This document shows, piece by piece, positions 10,914 to 18,920 of a stretch of DNA of 64,000 nt (positions within the stretch are counted from its first letter, which is position 1; each line of letters starts with the position of its first letter). Under the pieces are notes generated by a model that worked only from the letters and a program-made list of their open reading frames with translations, searched no databases and was not told the DNA's origin. The stretch is from an uncultured Bacteroidales bacterium (lineage in GTDB: Bacteria; Bacteroidota; Bacteroidia; Bacteroidales; Bacteroidaceae), in NCBI GenBank assembly GCA_902785075.1, contig CACZXN010000004.1, positions 23,322 to 87,321 on the forward strand. Reading direction: 5' to 3'. A program made the position numbers and the translations under genes.

Positions 10914-10995
10914 TGCGCCTGATAGGACTCGAACCTACACGCCGCGAAGCACCAGATCCTAAGTCTGGCGTGTCTACCAATTTCACCACAAGCGC
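10914..10995 (-). tRNA. tRNA-Leu (anticodon UAG)
   Basis: The minus strand folds as a class II tRNA of 82 nt: acceptor GCGCTTG / CAGGCGC with one G-T pair, D-arm 'TGGTGAAATTGGTAGACA', anticodon stem CCAGA/TCTGG with loop CTTAGGA (anticodon TAG), a variable arm 'TGCTTCGCGGCG', and T-arm 'TAGGTTCGAGTCCTA'. The 3' CCA is not encoded, as is common in Bacteroidetes. The long variable arm and TAG anticodon identify leucine. Confidence 0.96.
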
Positions 10996-11161
10996 ATGGT
11001 TTCTTTGTTAGCGGCTGCAAAGGTACGAAAAAAAACATAATTCAACATCCACAATTCTTAATTATCTACAAAAAAAGGTGTTTTTTTGAGTTTATGAAAT
11101 TATAATTTACAATTTTCTTCATTTTTAAAACACGAAAACATGATACCTATAAACATTTTTG

Positions 11162-11169
11162 TAACTTTG
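11162..11169 (+). promoter_or_regulatory. Bacteroidetes -7 box before the dipeptidase gene
   Basis: TAACTTTG lies 47 bp before the ATG at 11217 in otherwise AT-rich DNA. No clear -33 TTTG at standard spacing. Confidence 0.6.
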
Positions 11170-11216
11170 CAAGCGAAGAGAACAAACCTAAAATAATTCT
11201 TAACATCCTTTACTTT

Positions 11217-12017
11217 ATGAACAAGAAACCATTTAAGTCACCTGTGGTCAAACCCTTCTTACTCACCCTGATTGGTACGATGGTCTTTTGGTCTTGTCAA
11301 GAGGGAACTCCCAAAGTCAACCACACCGATGACAGCAGCCAGTTCGTGAATCTTACTGATGCTGTTCCTGATGCTATTTTGGAGATTCGCTATTATAGCA
11401 CCTACAATTTTGTAGGCGCCCGAATCGATGGTTATGAGGAACCGACTGCACTGATAACCCGCGTAGCAGCAGACAGTCTTCGTGCTGTGAGTGATGATGT
11501 GATTCAGTTAGGTTATCGTTTAAAAATCTATGATGCCTATCGTCCACAAAAAGGTGTAGACCATTTTGTACGTTGGGCAGCCAACGTCAGTGACACTCTG
11601 ATGAAGCCTTACTTTTATCCAGACCTTGACAAAAGCGTGCTTTTTGATCAAGAGTATATCATGGAAAAGAGTGGACATACACGCGGCTCAACCGTTGACA
11701 TTACCCTCTTTGACATGAACACAGAGAAAGAGTTAGATATGGGAGGGACCTTCGATTGGTTTGGTCCTGAGAGCCATCCCGACTTCTGTGGTAATCCCGA
11801 AACGGGTGAATACACAGGCGACAACAGCAAGAGTCCAACCGGACTTAGCATCACTGCCGAACAGTTTGCCAATCGTATGATACTTCGTCAGACCATGCTA
11901 CGTCATGGATTTAAGGCTCTTGACAGTGAGTGGTGGCACTTCACCCTTCTCAACGAACCTTTCCCTGATACCTATTTTACATTCCCAGTCAAAAAAATTA
12001 AAAATAAAGCGTTATGA
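11217..12017 (+). CDS. D-alanyl-D-alanine dipeptidase (VanX/DdpX family) lipoprotein
   Basis: 266 residues. It should hydrolyse D-Ala-D-Ala, a zinc peptidase of family M15D. The signal peptide ends 'MVFWSC' with lipobox Cys27. Family motifs: 'KIYDAYRPQ' (substrate Arg), 'SGHTRGSTVDITL' (zinc ligands His and Asp), and 'DSEWWHF' (catalytic Glu and third zinc ligand His). Lipid anchoring suggests a periplasmic place, so cell-wall dipeptide recycling is more likely than vancomycin resistance; no vanH/vanA partners are present. Its stop overlaps the start of the next gene (ATGA, 12014-12017), so the two are translationally coupled although functionally unrelated at first sight. Confidence 0.9.
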   Translation: MNKKPFKSPVVKPFLLTLIGTMVFWSCQEGTPKVNHTDDSSQFVNLTDAVPDAILEIRYYSTYNFVGARIDGYEEPTALITRVAADSLRAVSDDVIQLGYRLKIYDAYRPQKGVDHFVRWAANVSDTLMKPYFYPDLDKSVLFDQEYIMEKSGHTRGSTVDITLFDMNTEKELDMGGTFDWFGPESHPDFCGNPETGEYTGDNSKSPTGLSITAEQFANRMILRQTMLRHGFKALDSEWWHFTLLNEPFPDTYFTFPVKKIKNKAL

Positions 12018-13522
12018 GTTCTCAAATGCATATTCAAGAAGAAGCAGCACGATGTCTGTTATGTATAGACGCGCCATGCAGTAAAGCATGTACATCCGGA
12101 GACCCTGCCCGTGCCATTCGCGCAGTCCGCTTTGGAAACGAAAAGTTAGCTGGTCGTTGGGTCGCTCAGTGTACAGATCAAGATTTAGAGGCAGCAGAAC
12201 AAGCCTGCATCCATTACGACAGGCCCATCCGCATCAAGGAAATGGTTGCCTCTCTCCAACATTCCCAAGGAGGAGAGACAAACGTGAAGAAAGCCACCCT
12301 TCAAGTACAGAAAAGTGCTAACCTTGCTATCACATTCTGTGGCATTCCTTGCGAGAGCCCCTTCTTTTTGGCATCATCTGCCATCTGTACGAATTACGAG
12401 ATGGTTGCTCGAGCTTTCGACATGGGCTGGGCAGGAGTATTCTACAAGACCATCTGTCTTCAAGAAATCCACGAGGTATCACCCCGTTTCGATGCTGTTC
12501 AGCAGGAAGGGTCATCAGACTTCTATGCCTTCCGCAACATGGAGCAACTAAGCGAGAATCCCTATGAGATGGACTTTGACATTCTTCGTCAGTTGAAACA
12601 AAACTATCCCACGAAAGTAGTCGTAGCCAGTATCATGGGACAGACAGAGGAGCAGTGGATAGAACTTGCCAAGATGGCAGAGAAAGCTGGCGTGGATGCT
12701 ATAGAGTTAAATTTCTCGTGTCCCCAGATGCGACTTACAGGTATGGGTAGCGACGTAGGACAGAACCCCGAATTGGTAATGCTCTATACAGCCTTTGTGA
12801 AACGCTCTGTCTCCATTCCAGTCATTCCAAAGATGACACCTAACATCACACAGATCAGCCAACCTGCATGTGCAGCCTATTTTGCTGACGCAGATGCCAT
12901 TTCTGCCATCAATACTATCAAGAGTGTAACGATGGGTGACCGTGCCAGAGTATCCGGTCATAAGACCATCTCCGGACTCTCTGGTCGTGCGGTTCGCCCT
13001 ATCGCACTTCGTCACATTCTGGAAATAGCTCAAAGTCCCCTGTACAGTGGTACGCTGGGCAAAACAGTGGAATTGAGTGGCATCGGTGGTATTGAGACTT
13101 GGCGTGATGCCTTAGAGTTCATTCAACTAGGTTGTCGAAATGTGCAAATATGCACTGCAGTGATGCAATATGGTTACAGAATCATCGATGACCTTATGTT
13201 GGGATTGCAGAACTATTTGGAAGAACGAGGTATCTCGAACCTAGCTGACCTCGTAGGTGAGGAACTGCCCAACTTTGTCACCCCTACCGACTTGGACCGC
13301 GACACCATCGTCTATCCAATGGTAGAGCGAGACAAATGTATCGGTTGCGGTCGTTGTTATACCTCATGTCATGACGGAGGTCATCAAGCCATCAGTTTCA
13401 ATACAGATGACCGTCAGCCTCGCATCGTTGGCACAAAGTGCGTAGGTTGCCACCTATGCCGTCTGGTTTGTCCAACAGGAGCCATCGGGATGGCGAAACG
13501 TATCAACAAAAAGCAGAAATAG
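12014..13522 (+). CDS. preA: PreA-like dihydropyrimidine dehydrogenase subunit with N- and C-terminal Fe-S regions
   Basis: 502 residues. PreA-type proteins reduce uracil or thymine (or related substrates) with FMN. The N-terminal 80 residues carry Cys14, Cys17, Cys22 and Cys26 ('CLLCIDAPCSKAC'), the Fe-S portion that in the two-subunit enzyme belongs to PreT. Residues about 100-420 form the FMN TIM barrel of the dihydroorotate dehydrogenase type ('IELNFSCPQM', 'VIPKMTPNI', 'GIGGIETWRDA'). The end has two 4Fe-4S motifs, 'CIGCGRCYTSC' and 'CVGCHLCRLVC'. A separate PreT flavoprotein is not next to it. Substrate is inferred from family. It is coupled to the upstream gene and converges on murF with 8 bp between stops. 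Confidence 0.87.
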   Translation: MSSQMHIQEEAARCLLCIDAPCSKACTSGDPARAIRAVRFGNEKLAGRWVAQCTDQDLEAAEQACIHYDRPIRIKEMVASLQHSQGGETNVKKATLQVQKSANLAITFCGIPCESPFFLASSAICTNYEMVARAFDMGWAGVFYKTICLQEIHEVSPRFDAVQQEGSSDFYAFRNMEQLSENPYEMDFDILRQLKQNYPTKVVVASIMGQTEEQWIELAKMAEKAGVDAIELNFSCPQMRLTGMGSDVGQNPELVMLYTAFVKRSVSIPVIPKMTPNITQISQPACAAYFADADAISAINTIKSVTMGDRARVSGHKTISGLSGRAVRPIALRHILEIAQSPLYSGTLGKTVELSGIGGIETWRDALEFIQLGCRNVQICTAVMQYGYRIIDDLMLGLQNYLEERGISNLADLVGEELPNFVTPTDLDRDTIVYPMVERDKCIGCGRCYTSCHDGGHQAISFNTDDRQPRIVGTKCVGCHLCRLVCPTGAIGMAKRINKKQK

Positions 13523-13530
13523 CGGTAGTA

Positions 13531-14814
13531 CTACAAGGACTCTACCAACGTATAGAGTCTCATGGAGTTAGAGCCTTTGATTAGGATGGTACGGTCTTTA
13601 ATACCAACCTTTTCAAGGGCCATTTTTACTTCATCCACATCGGCAAAGAATATGAACGATGAAGAATAATCAGGCATATCCGTTGTTGCACCCCTTAATT
13701 CCTCTCCCACTAACCATACTAAAGGGAAAGCATACTTATATACGAGTTGTAAAATCTTGACGTGTTCCTCGTGGCTGGCATCACCTAATTCCCGCATATC
13801 ACCAATAATAATCATCTTATTAGGCATATCCATATGGTGGAAGTTATCAAGGGCAGCCTTCATACTAGTCGGATTGGCATTATAGGCATCGACAATCAGC
13901 GTATTCTTTTCCGTCTTGATCAACTGCGAACGGTTATTCGTCGGAACATATTCACTTAAAGCATTGCAGACCTCCTCGTCCGGAACTTCAAAGTAATGCC
14001 CGATACATGCAGCCGCCAAAGCATTATCCAAGTTATAGGCACCAATCAAGTGTGTCTGGACATCCATCCCTTGATAACAGAGATGCAAGTAAGGAGAACA
14101 ATCTATCAGTTCACCGTTATTTCCATATTGAATCAATTGTAGTCCATTGGCAATTCCCATCAAGTGAGGGTTGTTCTCATTGATGAACACTTTTCCTTCA
14201 TGTTCGCGAAGGAAGTCATACAATTCACCTTTGGTACGGATAACACCCTCAAAGGAACCGAATCCCAACAGATGTGCCTTTCCAACATTGGTGATGATTC
14301 CATAGTTCGGTTCCACGATATTCACCAGTGTTTTGATTTCTCCCGGATGGTTTGCGCCCATCTCTATCACTGCCATTTCATGCTGACGAGTCAGCCTCAG
14401 CAGTGTTTTTGGAACACCAATATGGTTATTGAAGTTTCCTTGAGTATACAACACGTTATACTTCTTGGAAAGAACAGCAGCAATCAGCTCCTTGGTAGTG
14501 GTCTTTCCGTTTGTTCCTGTCACACCAATGATAGTAGTACCAAGTTGACGACGATGATGGTTCGCCAATTGTTGCAAGGTAGTTAACGCATCATCGACCA
14601 GCAAAAAGCGTTTATCTATCGGATCGACATAGTCTGGATTATCAACGACAGCATAACTGCAACCATTATCAAGTGCTTGCTTTGCATAGGCATTTCCATC
14701 AAAACTCTCCCCTTTTAATGCAAAAAAGATGGAGCCGGCAGGACACTCTCTGCTATCGGTCGTCACCTGTGGATGCAGGAGGAACAAATTATATAATTCG
14801 TCTATTTGTAGCAT
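13531..14814 (-). CDS. murF: UDP-N-acetylmuramoyl-tripeptide--D-alanyl-D-alanine ligase
   Basis: 427 residues. MurF adds D-Ala-D-Ala to the UDP-MurNAc tripeptide in the cytoplasm. Visible are the N-terminal 'TTDSRECPAGSIFFALKG', the ATP loop 'GVTGTNGKTTTKELI' (about 97-111), 'VIEMGANHPGEI' and 'TNVGKAHLLGFGS' in the central domain, and 'DAYNANPTSMKAALDNF' in the C-terminal domain. Length and order fit the family. It is a single-gene unit with its own -7 box, back-to-back with folP and convergent with preA. A D-Ala-D-Ala dipeptidase lies close by, so synthesis and breakdown of the same dipeptide end are neighbours here. Confidence 0.95.
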   Translation of the reverse strand: MLQIDELYNLFLLHPQVTTDSRECPAGSIFFALKGESFDGNAYAKQALDNGCSYAVVDNPDYVDPIDKRFLLVDDALTTLQQLANHHRRQLGTTIIGVTGTNGKTTTKELIAAVLSKKYNVLYTQGNFNNHIGVPKTLLRLTRQHEMAVIEMGANHPGEIKTLVNIVEPNYGIITNVGKAHLLGFGSFEGVIRTKGELYDFLREHEGKVFINENNPHLMGIANGLQLIQYGNNGELIDCSPYLHLCYQGMDVQTHLIGAYNLDNALAAACIGHYFEVPDEEVCNALSEYVPTNNRSQLIKTEKNTLIVDAYNANPTSMKAALDNFHHMDMPNKMIIIGDMRELGDASHEEHVKILQLVYKYAFPLVWLVGEELRGATTDMPDYSSSFIFFADVDEVKMALEKVGIKDRTILIKGSNSMRLYTLVESL

Positions 14815-14845
14815 ACGATTCTTGTTTTATTTTCATTTTTCATTG

Positions 14846-14853
14846 CAAAGATA
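14846..14853 (-). promoter_or_regulatory. -7 box of murF
   Basis: TATCTTTG on the minus strand, 32 bp before the murF start; fits TAnnTTTG. Confidence 0.65.
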
Positions 14854-14896
14854 CAAAATAATTCATAATTCATCATGCATAATTCATAATTATTCG

Positions 14897-14904
14897 TATC
14901 TTTG
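14897..14904 (+). promoter_or_regulatory. -7 box of folP
   Basis: TATCTTTG on the plus strand, 37 bp before the folP ATG. Between the two divergent boxes lies a short AT-rich stretch with 'AATTCATAAT' repeated three times. Confidence 0.65.
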
Positions 14905-14940
14905 CAGCAAATATTGTATAAAAAGAATAAATAAGGTGCA

Positions 14941-15792
14941 ATGAGCAACATTTGTGTTCCATATACCATTAATGTAGGCGGTCAGTTATTAGACCTCTCA
15001 TCCCCTTGTGTGATGGGTATTGTCAATGTGACGCCCGACTCATTCTACACCAGCATCTCCCCAACAGCATCCTCATTTTCAGATGCCATCAAGCATCAAG
15101 TCCGTACAATGCTGGATGAGGGAGCCCTCATCATCGACATCGGTGGATGTTCCACTCGTCCTGACAGCGAACCCGTCAGCATAGAGGAAGAACAAAAACG
15201 TCTGGCTCCTACCCTTGATGTCATTCGTCATGCATTCCCAGACTGCATTCTCTCAGTCGACACTTTCCGTCCAGACATCGCAACATGGTGCATCAACGAG
15301 TATGGAGTTCACATTATCAACGACATCTCTGGTGGTAATCAAGCGATGTACGATGTGGTTGCCCAAACTGGAGCACCTTATATACTGACCTTCAACGAAC
15401 CCCGCAACAACGACATGGATATCTGTCAGCAAGCATTGTTGTTCTTTGCCGACAGAATCCAGCAACTACGCAACCGAGGTGCAAAAGACTTTATCCTGGA
15501 TCCCGGGTTCGGTTTCAACAAGACTCTTGATGAGAACTATCAATTGTTAAACAACCTAGAAAGCCTCCACATTCTGGAGTTACCCATCTTGGTTGGCATA
15601 TCTCACAAGAGCATGATTTATAAGCTATTAGAAACAACTCCTTCGGAAACCCTCAACGGAACCACAATACTCCACACAATCGCTTTGAGTAAAGGAGCTA
15701 ACATCCTCCGGGTACATGAAGTGAAGGAAGCCATGGAGTGTATCAAGTTAACAGAGAAGACCCATAAGCCCTATGAGACCCATGAAGCCTAA
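14941..15792 (+). CDS. folP: Dihydropteroate synthase
   Basis: 283 residues. It joins p-aminobenzoate to the pterin diphosphate in folate synthesis. Motifs: 'VMGIVNVTPDSFY' (pterin-binding start), 'IIDIGGCSTRPDS', 'ILSVDTFRPD', 'INDISGG', 'ILDPGFGFNKT' and 'LVGISHKSMI' (Lys of the SxK region). The protein ends in an unusual Thr/His/Pro/Glu tail ('THKPYETHEA') that is encoded by a few units of the 9-bp minisatellite in reverse orientation, so the natural C-terminus probably ended a little earlier. cdaA follows after 24 bp. Confidence 0.95.
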   Translation: MSNICVPYTINVGGQLLDLSSPCVMGIVNVTPDSFYTSISPTASSFSDAIKHQVRTMLDEGALIIDIGGCSTRPDSEPVSIEEEQKRLAPTLDVIRHAFPDCILSVDTFRPDIATWCINEYGVHIINDISGGNQAMYDVVAQTGAPYILTFNEPRNNDMDICQQALLFFADRIQQLRNRGAKDFILDPGFGFNKTLDENYQLLNNLESLHILELPILVGISHKSMIYKLLETTPSETLNGTTILHTIALSKGANILRVHEVKEAMECIKLTEKTHKPYETHEA

Positions 15793-15795
15793 TAA
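15760..15795 (-). repeat. 9-bp minisatellite at the folP 3' end
   Basis: GACCCATAA, GCCCTATGA, GACCCATGA, AGCCTAATA: four degenerate units, the reverse complement of the ATGGGGCTT type, encoding the last ten residues of FolP and the stop. Confidence 0.8.
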
Positions 15796-15816
15796 TAACT
15801 CAAAATAACAGAAACA

Positions 15817-16581
15817 GTGTTAGAATTCGGAATAAAAGACATTATTGACATTGTGTGTGTCGCCTTTCTCCTGTATTATGTCTACAGGTTGATGAAAGAC
15901 TCTGGCTCACTCAACGTATTCTATGGTATACTCATTTTCATCGTCATCTGGATGTTGGTGTCCCAAGTATTCGACATGCGATTGCTTGGTTCCATTTTCG
16001 ACAAGTTAGTCAGTGTGGGAGTCCTCGCCCTTATCATCCTGTTTCAGGAGGAGATACGTCGTTTCTTCCTTACGATTGGTTCCCAGCGAAAACTGAACTT
16101 TTTTGTACGAATCTTCAAGCGAAAAAAGGACAAGAAACAAGAAGAAAACCCTTCGGTGATGAAAATAGTATGGGCTTGTGAACAGATGAGCAAGAACAAG
16201 GTCGGAGCATTGATTATCATCGAAAAGACCATGTCACTTACCGATATCGTCAAGTCTGGAGAAAAACTCGATGCCCTCATTAGCACACAACTCATTCAGA
16301 ACATCTTCTTTAAAAATAGTCCGCTTCACGACGGAGCCATGATTATCAGTCATAACCGCATTGAGGCAGCAGGTTGTATCCTACCAGTTTCCCATGACAT
16401 GAATATTCCGAAAGAGTTGGGTTTGCGCCATCGTGCAGCATTGGGTATCTCACAACAGAGTGACGCCCTGGCCATCGTTGTATCAGAAGAGAACGGAGCA
16501 ATCTCTATTGCCCGTAAAGGAGAGTTGAAGTTACGTGTATCAAACGAATATATTGAAAGCCAAATTGCAGAGTATATTTAA
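15817..16581 (+). CDS. cdaA: Diadenylate cyclase (c-di-AMP synthase), membrane-bound
   Basis: 254 residues with GTG start. Three N-terminal membrane helices (about 8-26, 33-53, 58-77), a short basic linker (KRKKDKKQEE), then the DAC domain with catalytic 'DGA' (172-174, in 'SPLHDGAMIIS') and 'RHR' (204-206, in 'LGLRHRAALG'). It makes the second messenger c-di-AMP from two ATP and is the CdaA (DacA) class. No ATG gives the conserved N-terminus 'FGIKDIIDI', which supports the GTG. It lies 24 bp behind folP, an arrangement common in Bacteroidetes. No CdaR or GlmM partner is visible. Confidence 0.95.
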   Translation: MLEFGIKDIIDIVCVAFLLYYVYRLMKDSGSLNVFYGILIFIVIWMLVSQVFDMRLLGSIFDKLVSVGVLALIILFQEEIRRFFLTIGSQRKLNFFVRIFKRKKDKKQEENPSVMKIVWACEQMSKNKVGALIIIEKTMSLTDIVKSGEKLDALISTQLIQNIFFKNSPLHDGAMIISHNRIEAAGCILPVSHDMNIPKELGLRHRAALGISQQSDALAIVVSEENGAISIARKGELKLRVSNEYIESQIAEYI

Positions 16582-16582
16582 A

Positions 16583-16637
16583 GAAAGGACTAGAAAGACT
16601 AGTGGGACTAGTGAAACTAGTTAAACTAGAGAAACCA
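16583..16637 (+). repeat. Diverged 9-bp minisatellite (AGTGGGACT type)
   Basis: Six units of 9 bp (GAAAGGACT, AGAAAGACT, AGTGGGACT, AGTGAAACT, AGTTAAACT, AGAGAAACC) fill the gap between cdaA and the GH105 gene. Same period as the other arrays, different unit sequence. Confidence 0.85.
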
Positions 16638-16647
16638 GAAAAAACAT

Positions 16648-17820
16648 ATGAGAATCTTATTACTTACAATCATTGCTTTGGGCAGCCTGACACTCAGTGC
16701 GAAAAAAGTCAAGTTGCCAGAGAAAAAAGAAGTATTGGCAGCCATGGAGTTAGCCAACAGCTATTTCATCACCAAGCATCCAGATGCAGGAGCACCCACG
16801 AACGTTAAGAAAATGCGTCCCAGCAACCTGTGGACCCGTGGAGTTTATTTTGAAGGGCTCGTTGCTCTTACCGATATTGAGCGCACGATTGGTGCTCAGA
16901 AATACGAGCAGAACAACCAATATCTTTACGATTGGGCATCCTACCACGAATGGATACCACGAAACGGAGTCAAGACCCGCGATGCCGATGATTACTGTTG
17001 CTGCCAATCCTATTTATCCATGTTCTTGAACGGCCAAGTAACATTCTACACACCAACCATGCAATGCATGGATAACTTACTGCGCACCCCAGAAAGTGTA
17101 GGCGATTGGACATGGATTGATGCAATCCAAATGGGACTGCCCGTACTCACAAAACTCTCACTCGTAAAAGCGAAAGAAGGAGATGATGCCTTTAGTCGCT
17201 ATACTCAGCATGGGTGGAAGATGTACAGATATACCCGCGATGTCCTTGCCGGAGGCCTGTTTAACAAAGAAGAAGGACTATGGTGGCGCGACAAAGACTT
17301 TATCCCTCCCTATAAAGAGCCTAATGGTCGCAACTGCTATTGGAGTCGTGGAAACGGATGGGTCTATGCTGCCTTGGTTCGAGCCATGCAAGACATCATG
17401 GATATCCCCAACTACGATGAATTCCTTGATGAATACAAAGGAGATTTCATCAAGATGAGTGAAGCACTCAAGAATTGTCAGCGGAAGGACTATTTTTGGA
17501 ATGTCAGTCTGCACGATGAAAGTAATTTTGGAGGTAAGGAGTTAACAGGAACCTCCCTCTTTATCTATGGTATGGCTTGGGGCATCCGTCACAAACTCCT
17601 CGACAGCAACATCTACCTTCCCATAGTGGCCAATACATGGAATGCAATGGTGAAGGATTGCTTGCATAAAGACGGTTTCCTCGGATATGTACAAGGAACA
17701 GGTAAGCAACCCAAAGACTCACAACCTGTCACATACGACAGTGAACCCGACTTCGACGACTTCGGGCTCGGTTGTTTCTTGCTGGCAGGAAGCGAAGTAT
17801 ATCAATTATGCGAAAAATGA
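16648..17820 (+). CDS. Glycoside hydrolase family 105/88 (unsaturated rhamnogalacturonyl or glucuronyl hydrolase)
   Basis: 390 residues with a signal peptide (MRILLLTIIALGSLTLSA). The alpha/alpha-barrel family is recognised by 'LWTRGVYFEGLVAL', 'DADDYCCCQSYLSMF', 'DWTWIDAIQMGLPVL' (containing the conserved catalytic-type Asp), 'YWSRGNGWVYAALVRAM' and 'LTGTSLFIYGMAWGI'. Such enzymes remove the unsaturated uronic acid from lyase products of pectin (rhamnogalacturonan) or related glycans, here in the periplasm. A GH2 enzyme and a DUF4837 lipoprotein follow in the same direction, but no SusC/SusD pair or lyase is in view. Its end overlaps the next gene by 13 bp. Confidence 0.87.
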   Translation: MRILLLTIIALGSLTLSAKKVKLPEKKEVLAAMELANSYFITKHPDAGAPTNVKKMRPSNLWTRGVYFEGLVALTDIERTIGAQKYEQNNQYLYDWASYHEWIPRNGVKTRDADDYCCCQSYLSMFLNGQVTFYTPTMQCMDNLLRTPESVGDWTWIDAIQMGLPVLTKLSLVKAKEGDDAFSRYTQHGWKMYRYTRDVLAGGLFNKEEGLWWRDKDFIPPYKEPNGRNCYWSRGNGWVYAALVRAMQDIMDIPNYDEFLDEYKGDFIKMSEALKNCQRKDYFWNVSLHDESNFGGKELTGTSLFIYGMAWGIRHKLLDSNIYLPIVANTWNAMVKDCLHKDGFLGYVQGTGKQPKDSQPVTYDSEPDFDDFGLGCFLLAGSEVYQLCEK

Positions 17821-18815
17821 GAAGAATGAGATTAATGGGGCTTATGGGGCTCATAGGGCTTATGGGGCTAATGGGGTGTGAATCATCTCATAAGCCAGCA
17901 GCATCCAGCCATGTAACCACCGACAGTGCTCCCTACGAGCTGTTACTGATTGCAGACAAAGACTGGTTGAAAACTGCTGAAGGCACTGTCGTGATGGAGA
18001 AACTGAATGCCTATATCTTAGGATTGCCACAACAAGAAAGCAATTTCAAGATTATCAGCATCAATCCAGAGGCTTTCAGTACAACATTTCAAGGATTTGC
18101 CAATATCCTTAAGATCGATATCAACCCGAAATACTCTAAAGCGTCTTTCAAAGTTGTTCAAGATATCTACGCACACCCTCAGACCGTAGTCTATCTCACT
18201 GCAGCTGATGGAAAAGCCATGGCAGACATGGTAGTTACACGTTCACAGCAAATCATCGATTTGTTCGTCAATGCAGAACTGAAGAAAGAACAGGCAAACC
18301 TCAGACGAACCTATAGCGACAAAGTAAGACGTCAAGTTCAGCAGCAGTTCGGATATGACATCTATGCTCCGAAGGAAATCAATGCAGTCAAGCCTGGTAA
18401 GGATTTCATGTGGGCATCCTCCAACCAACTTGACAACCGGCTCAACATCTGTGTGTACACATATCCTTACGTTTCGGATGAAGGTCTTTCTGAGGAACAC
18501 TACATTGCCATCCGAGATTCGTTTATGCGTCAGAATATCCAAGGAGAACATGCGGGACAATACATGAAGACCAATCCAGATTTCGTTTTCATCCGTACCA
18601 TCACGGTAAACGGTCATCAGGTCATGGAAGCCCGCGGATTGTGGGAGATGGAGAACGACATGATGGGTGGTCCGTTTGTATCTTACTCGCAGATTGACTC
18701 AGCCAACAATAGAGTGATTGTAACTGAAGGGTTCGTCTATGCACCAGAAAAGAAAAAGCGTCCACTCATCCGACGGCTGGAAGCTGCCATCCAAACGTTC
18801 GAAATCAAGAAATAA
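17808..18815 (+). CDS. DUF4837 family lipoprotein
   Basis: 335 residues from the ATG at 17808, which lies within the last codons of the GH105 gene. Start choice: it opens a basic leader (MRKMRRMR) followed by a minisatellite-encoded core (LMGLMGLIGLMGLMG) and lipobox Cys24. The mature protein matches my memory of DUF4837: 'YELLLIADKDWLKTAEG', 'FKIISINPEAF', 'YAHPQTVVYLTAAD', 'WASSNQLDNRLNICVYTYPY', 'TRGLW'-like 'EARGLWEMENDMMGGPFVS'. The function of the family is unknown. Position between two glycan enzymes may be chance, since the family occurs widely in Bacteroidetes. Confidence 0.82.
   Translation: MRKMRRMRLMGLMGLIGLMGLMGCESSHKPAASSHVTTDSAPYELLLIADKDWLKTAEGTVVMEKLNAYILGLPQQESNFKIISINPEAFSTTFQGFANILKIDINPKYSKASFKVVQDIYAHPQTVVYLTAADGKAMADMVVTRSQQIIDLFVNAELKKEQANLRRTYSDKVRRQVQQQFGYDIYAPKEINAVKPGKDFMWASSNQLDNRLNICVYTYPYVSDEGLSEEHYIAIRDSFMRQNIQGEHAGQYMKTNPDFVFIRTITVNGHQVMEARGLWEMENDMMGGPFVSYSQIDSANNRVIVTEGFVYAPEKKKRPLIRRLEAAIQTFEIKK
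17826..17879 (+). repeat. 9-bp minisatellite (6 units) encoding a lipoprotein signal peptide
   Basis: ATGAGATTA, ATGGGGCTT, ATGGGGCTC, ATAGGGCTT, ATGGGGCTA, ATGGGGTGT. The last unit contains the lipobox Cys codon (TGT). Confidence 0.95.
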
Positions 18816-18821
18816 AGCCCT

Positions 18822-18911
18822 ATGAGCCCAATAAGCCCTATGAGACCCATAAGTCCCATAAGTCCCATGAGTCCCATGAGTCCCATGAGTCCCATGAGCC
18901 TAATAAGTCCA
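18822..18911 (-). repeat. 9-bp minisatellite (about 10 units) in reverse orientation
   Basis: Units such as AGTCCCATG and AAGTCCCAT fill the gap between the DUF4837 and GH2 genes. Read forward it is open and in frame with the GH2 gene (MSPISPM...), but it would put a Ser/Pro-rich leader in front of a complete signal peptide, so I treat it as non-coding. Confidence 0.92.
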
Positions 18912-18920
18912 ACAAGTAAT

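Noticed and set aside
11217-12017. Vancomycin resistance gene
   Set aside because: VanX family motifs are present but as a lipoprotein and without vanH, vanA or regulators; peptide recycling is more likely.
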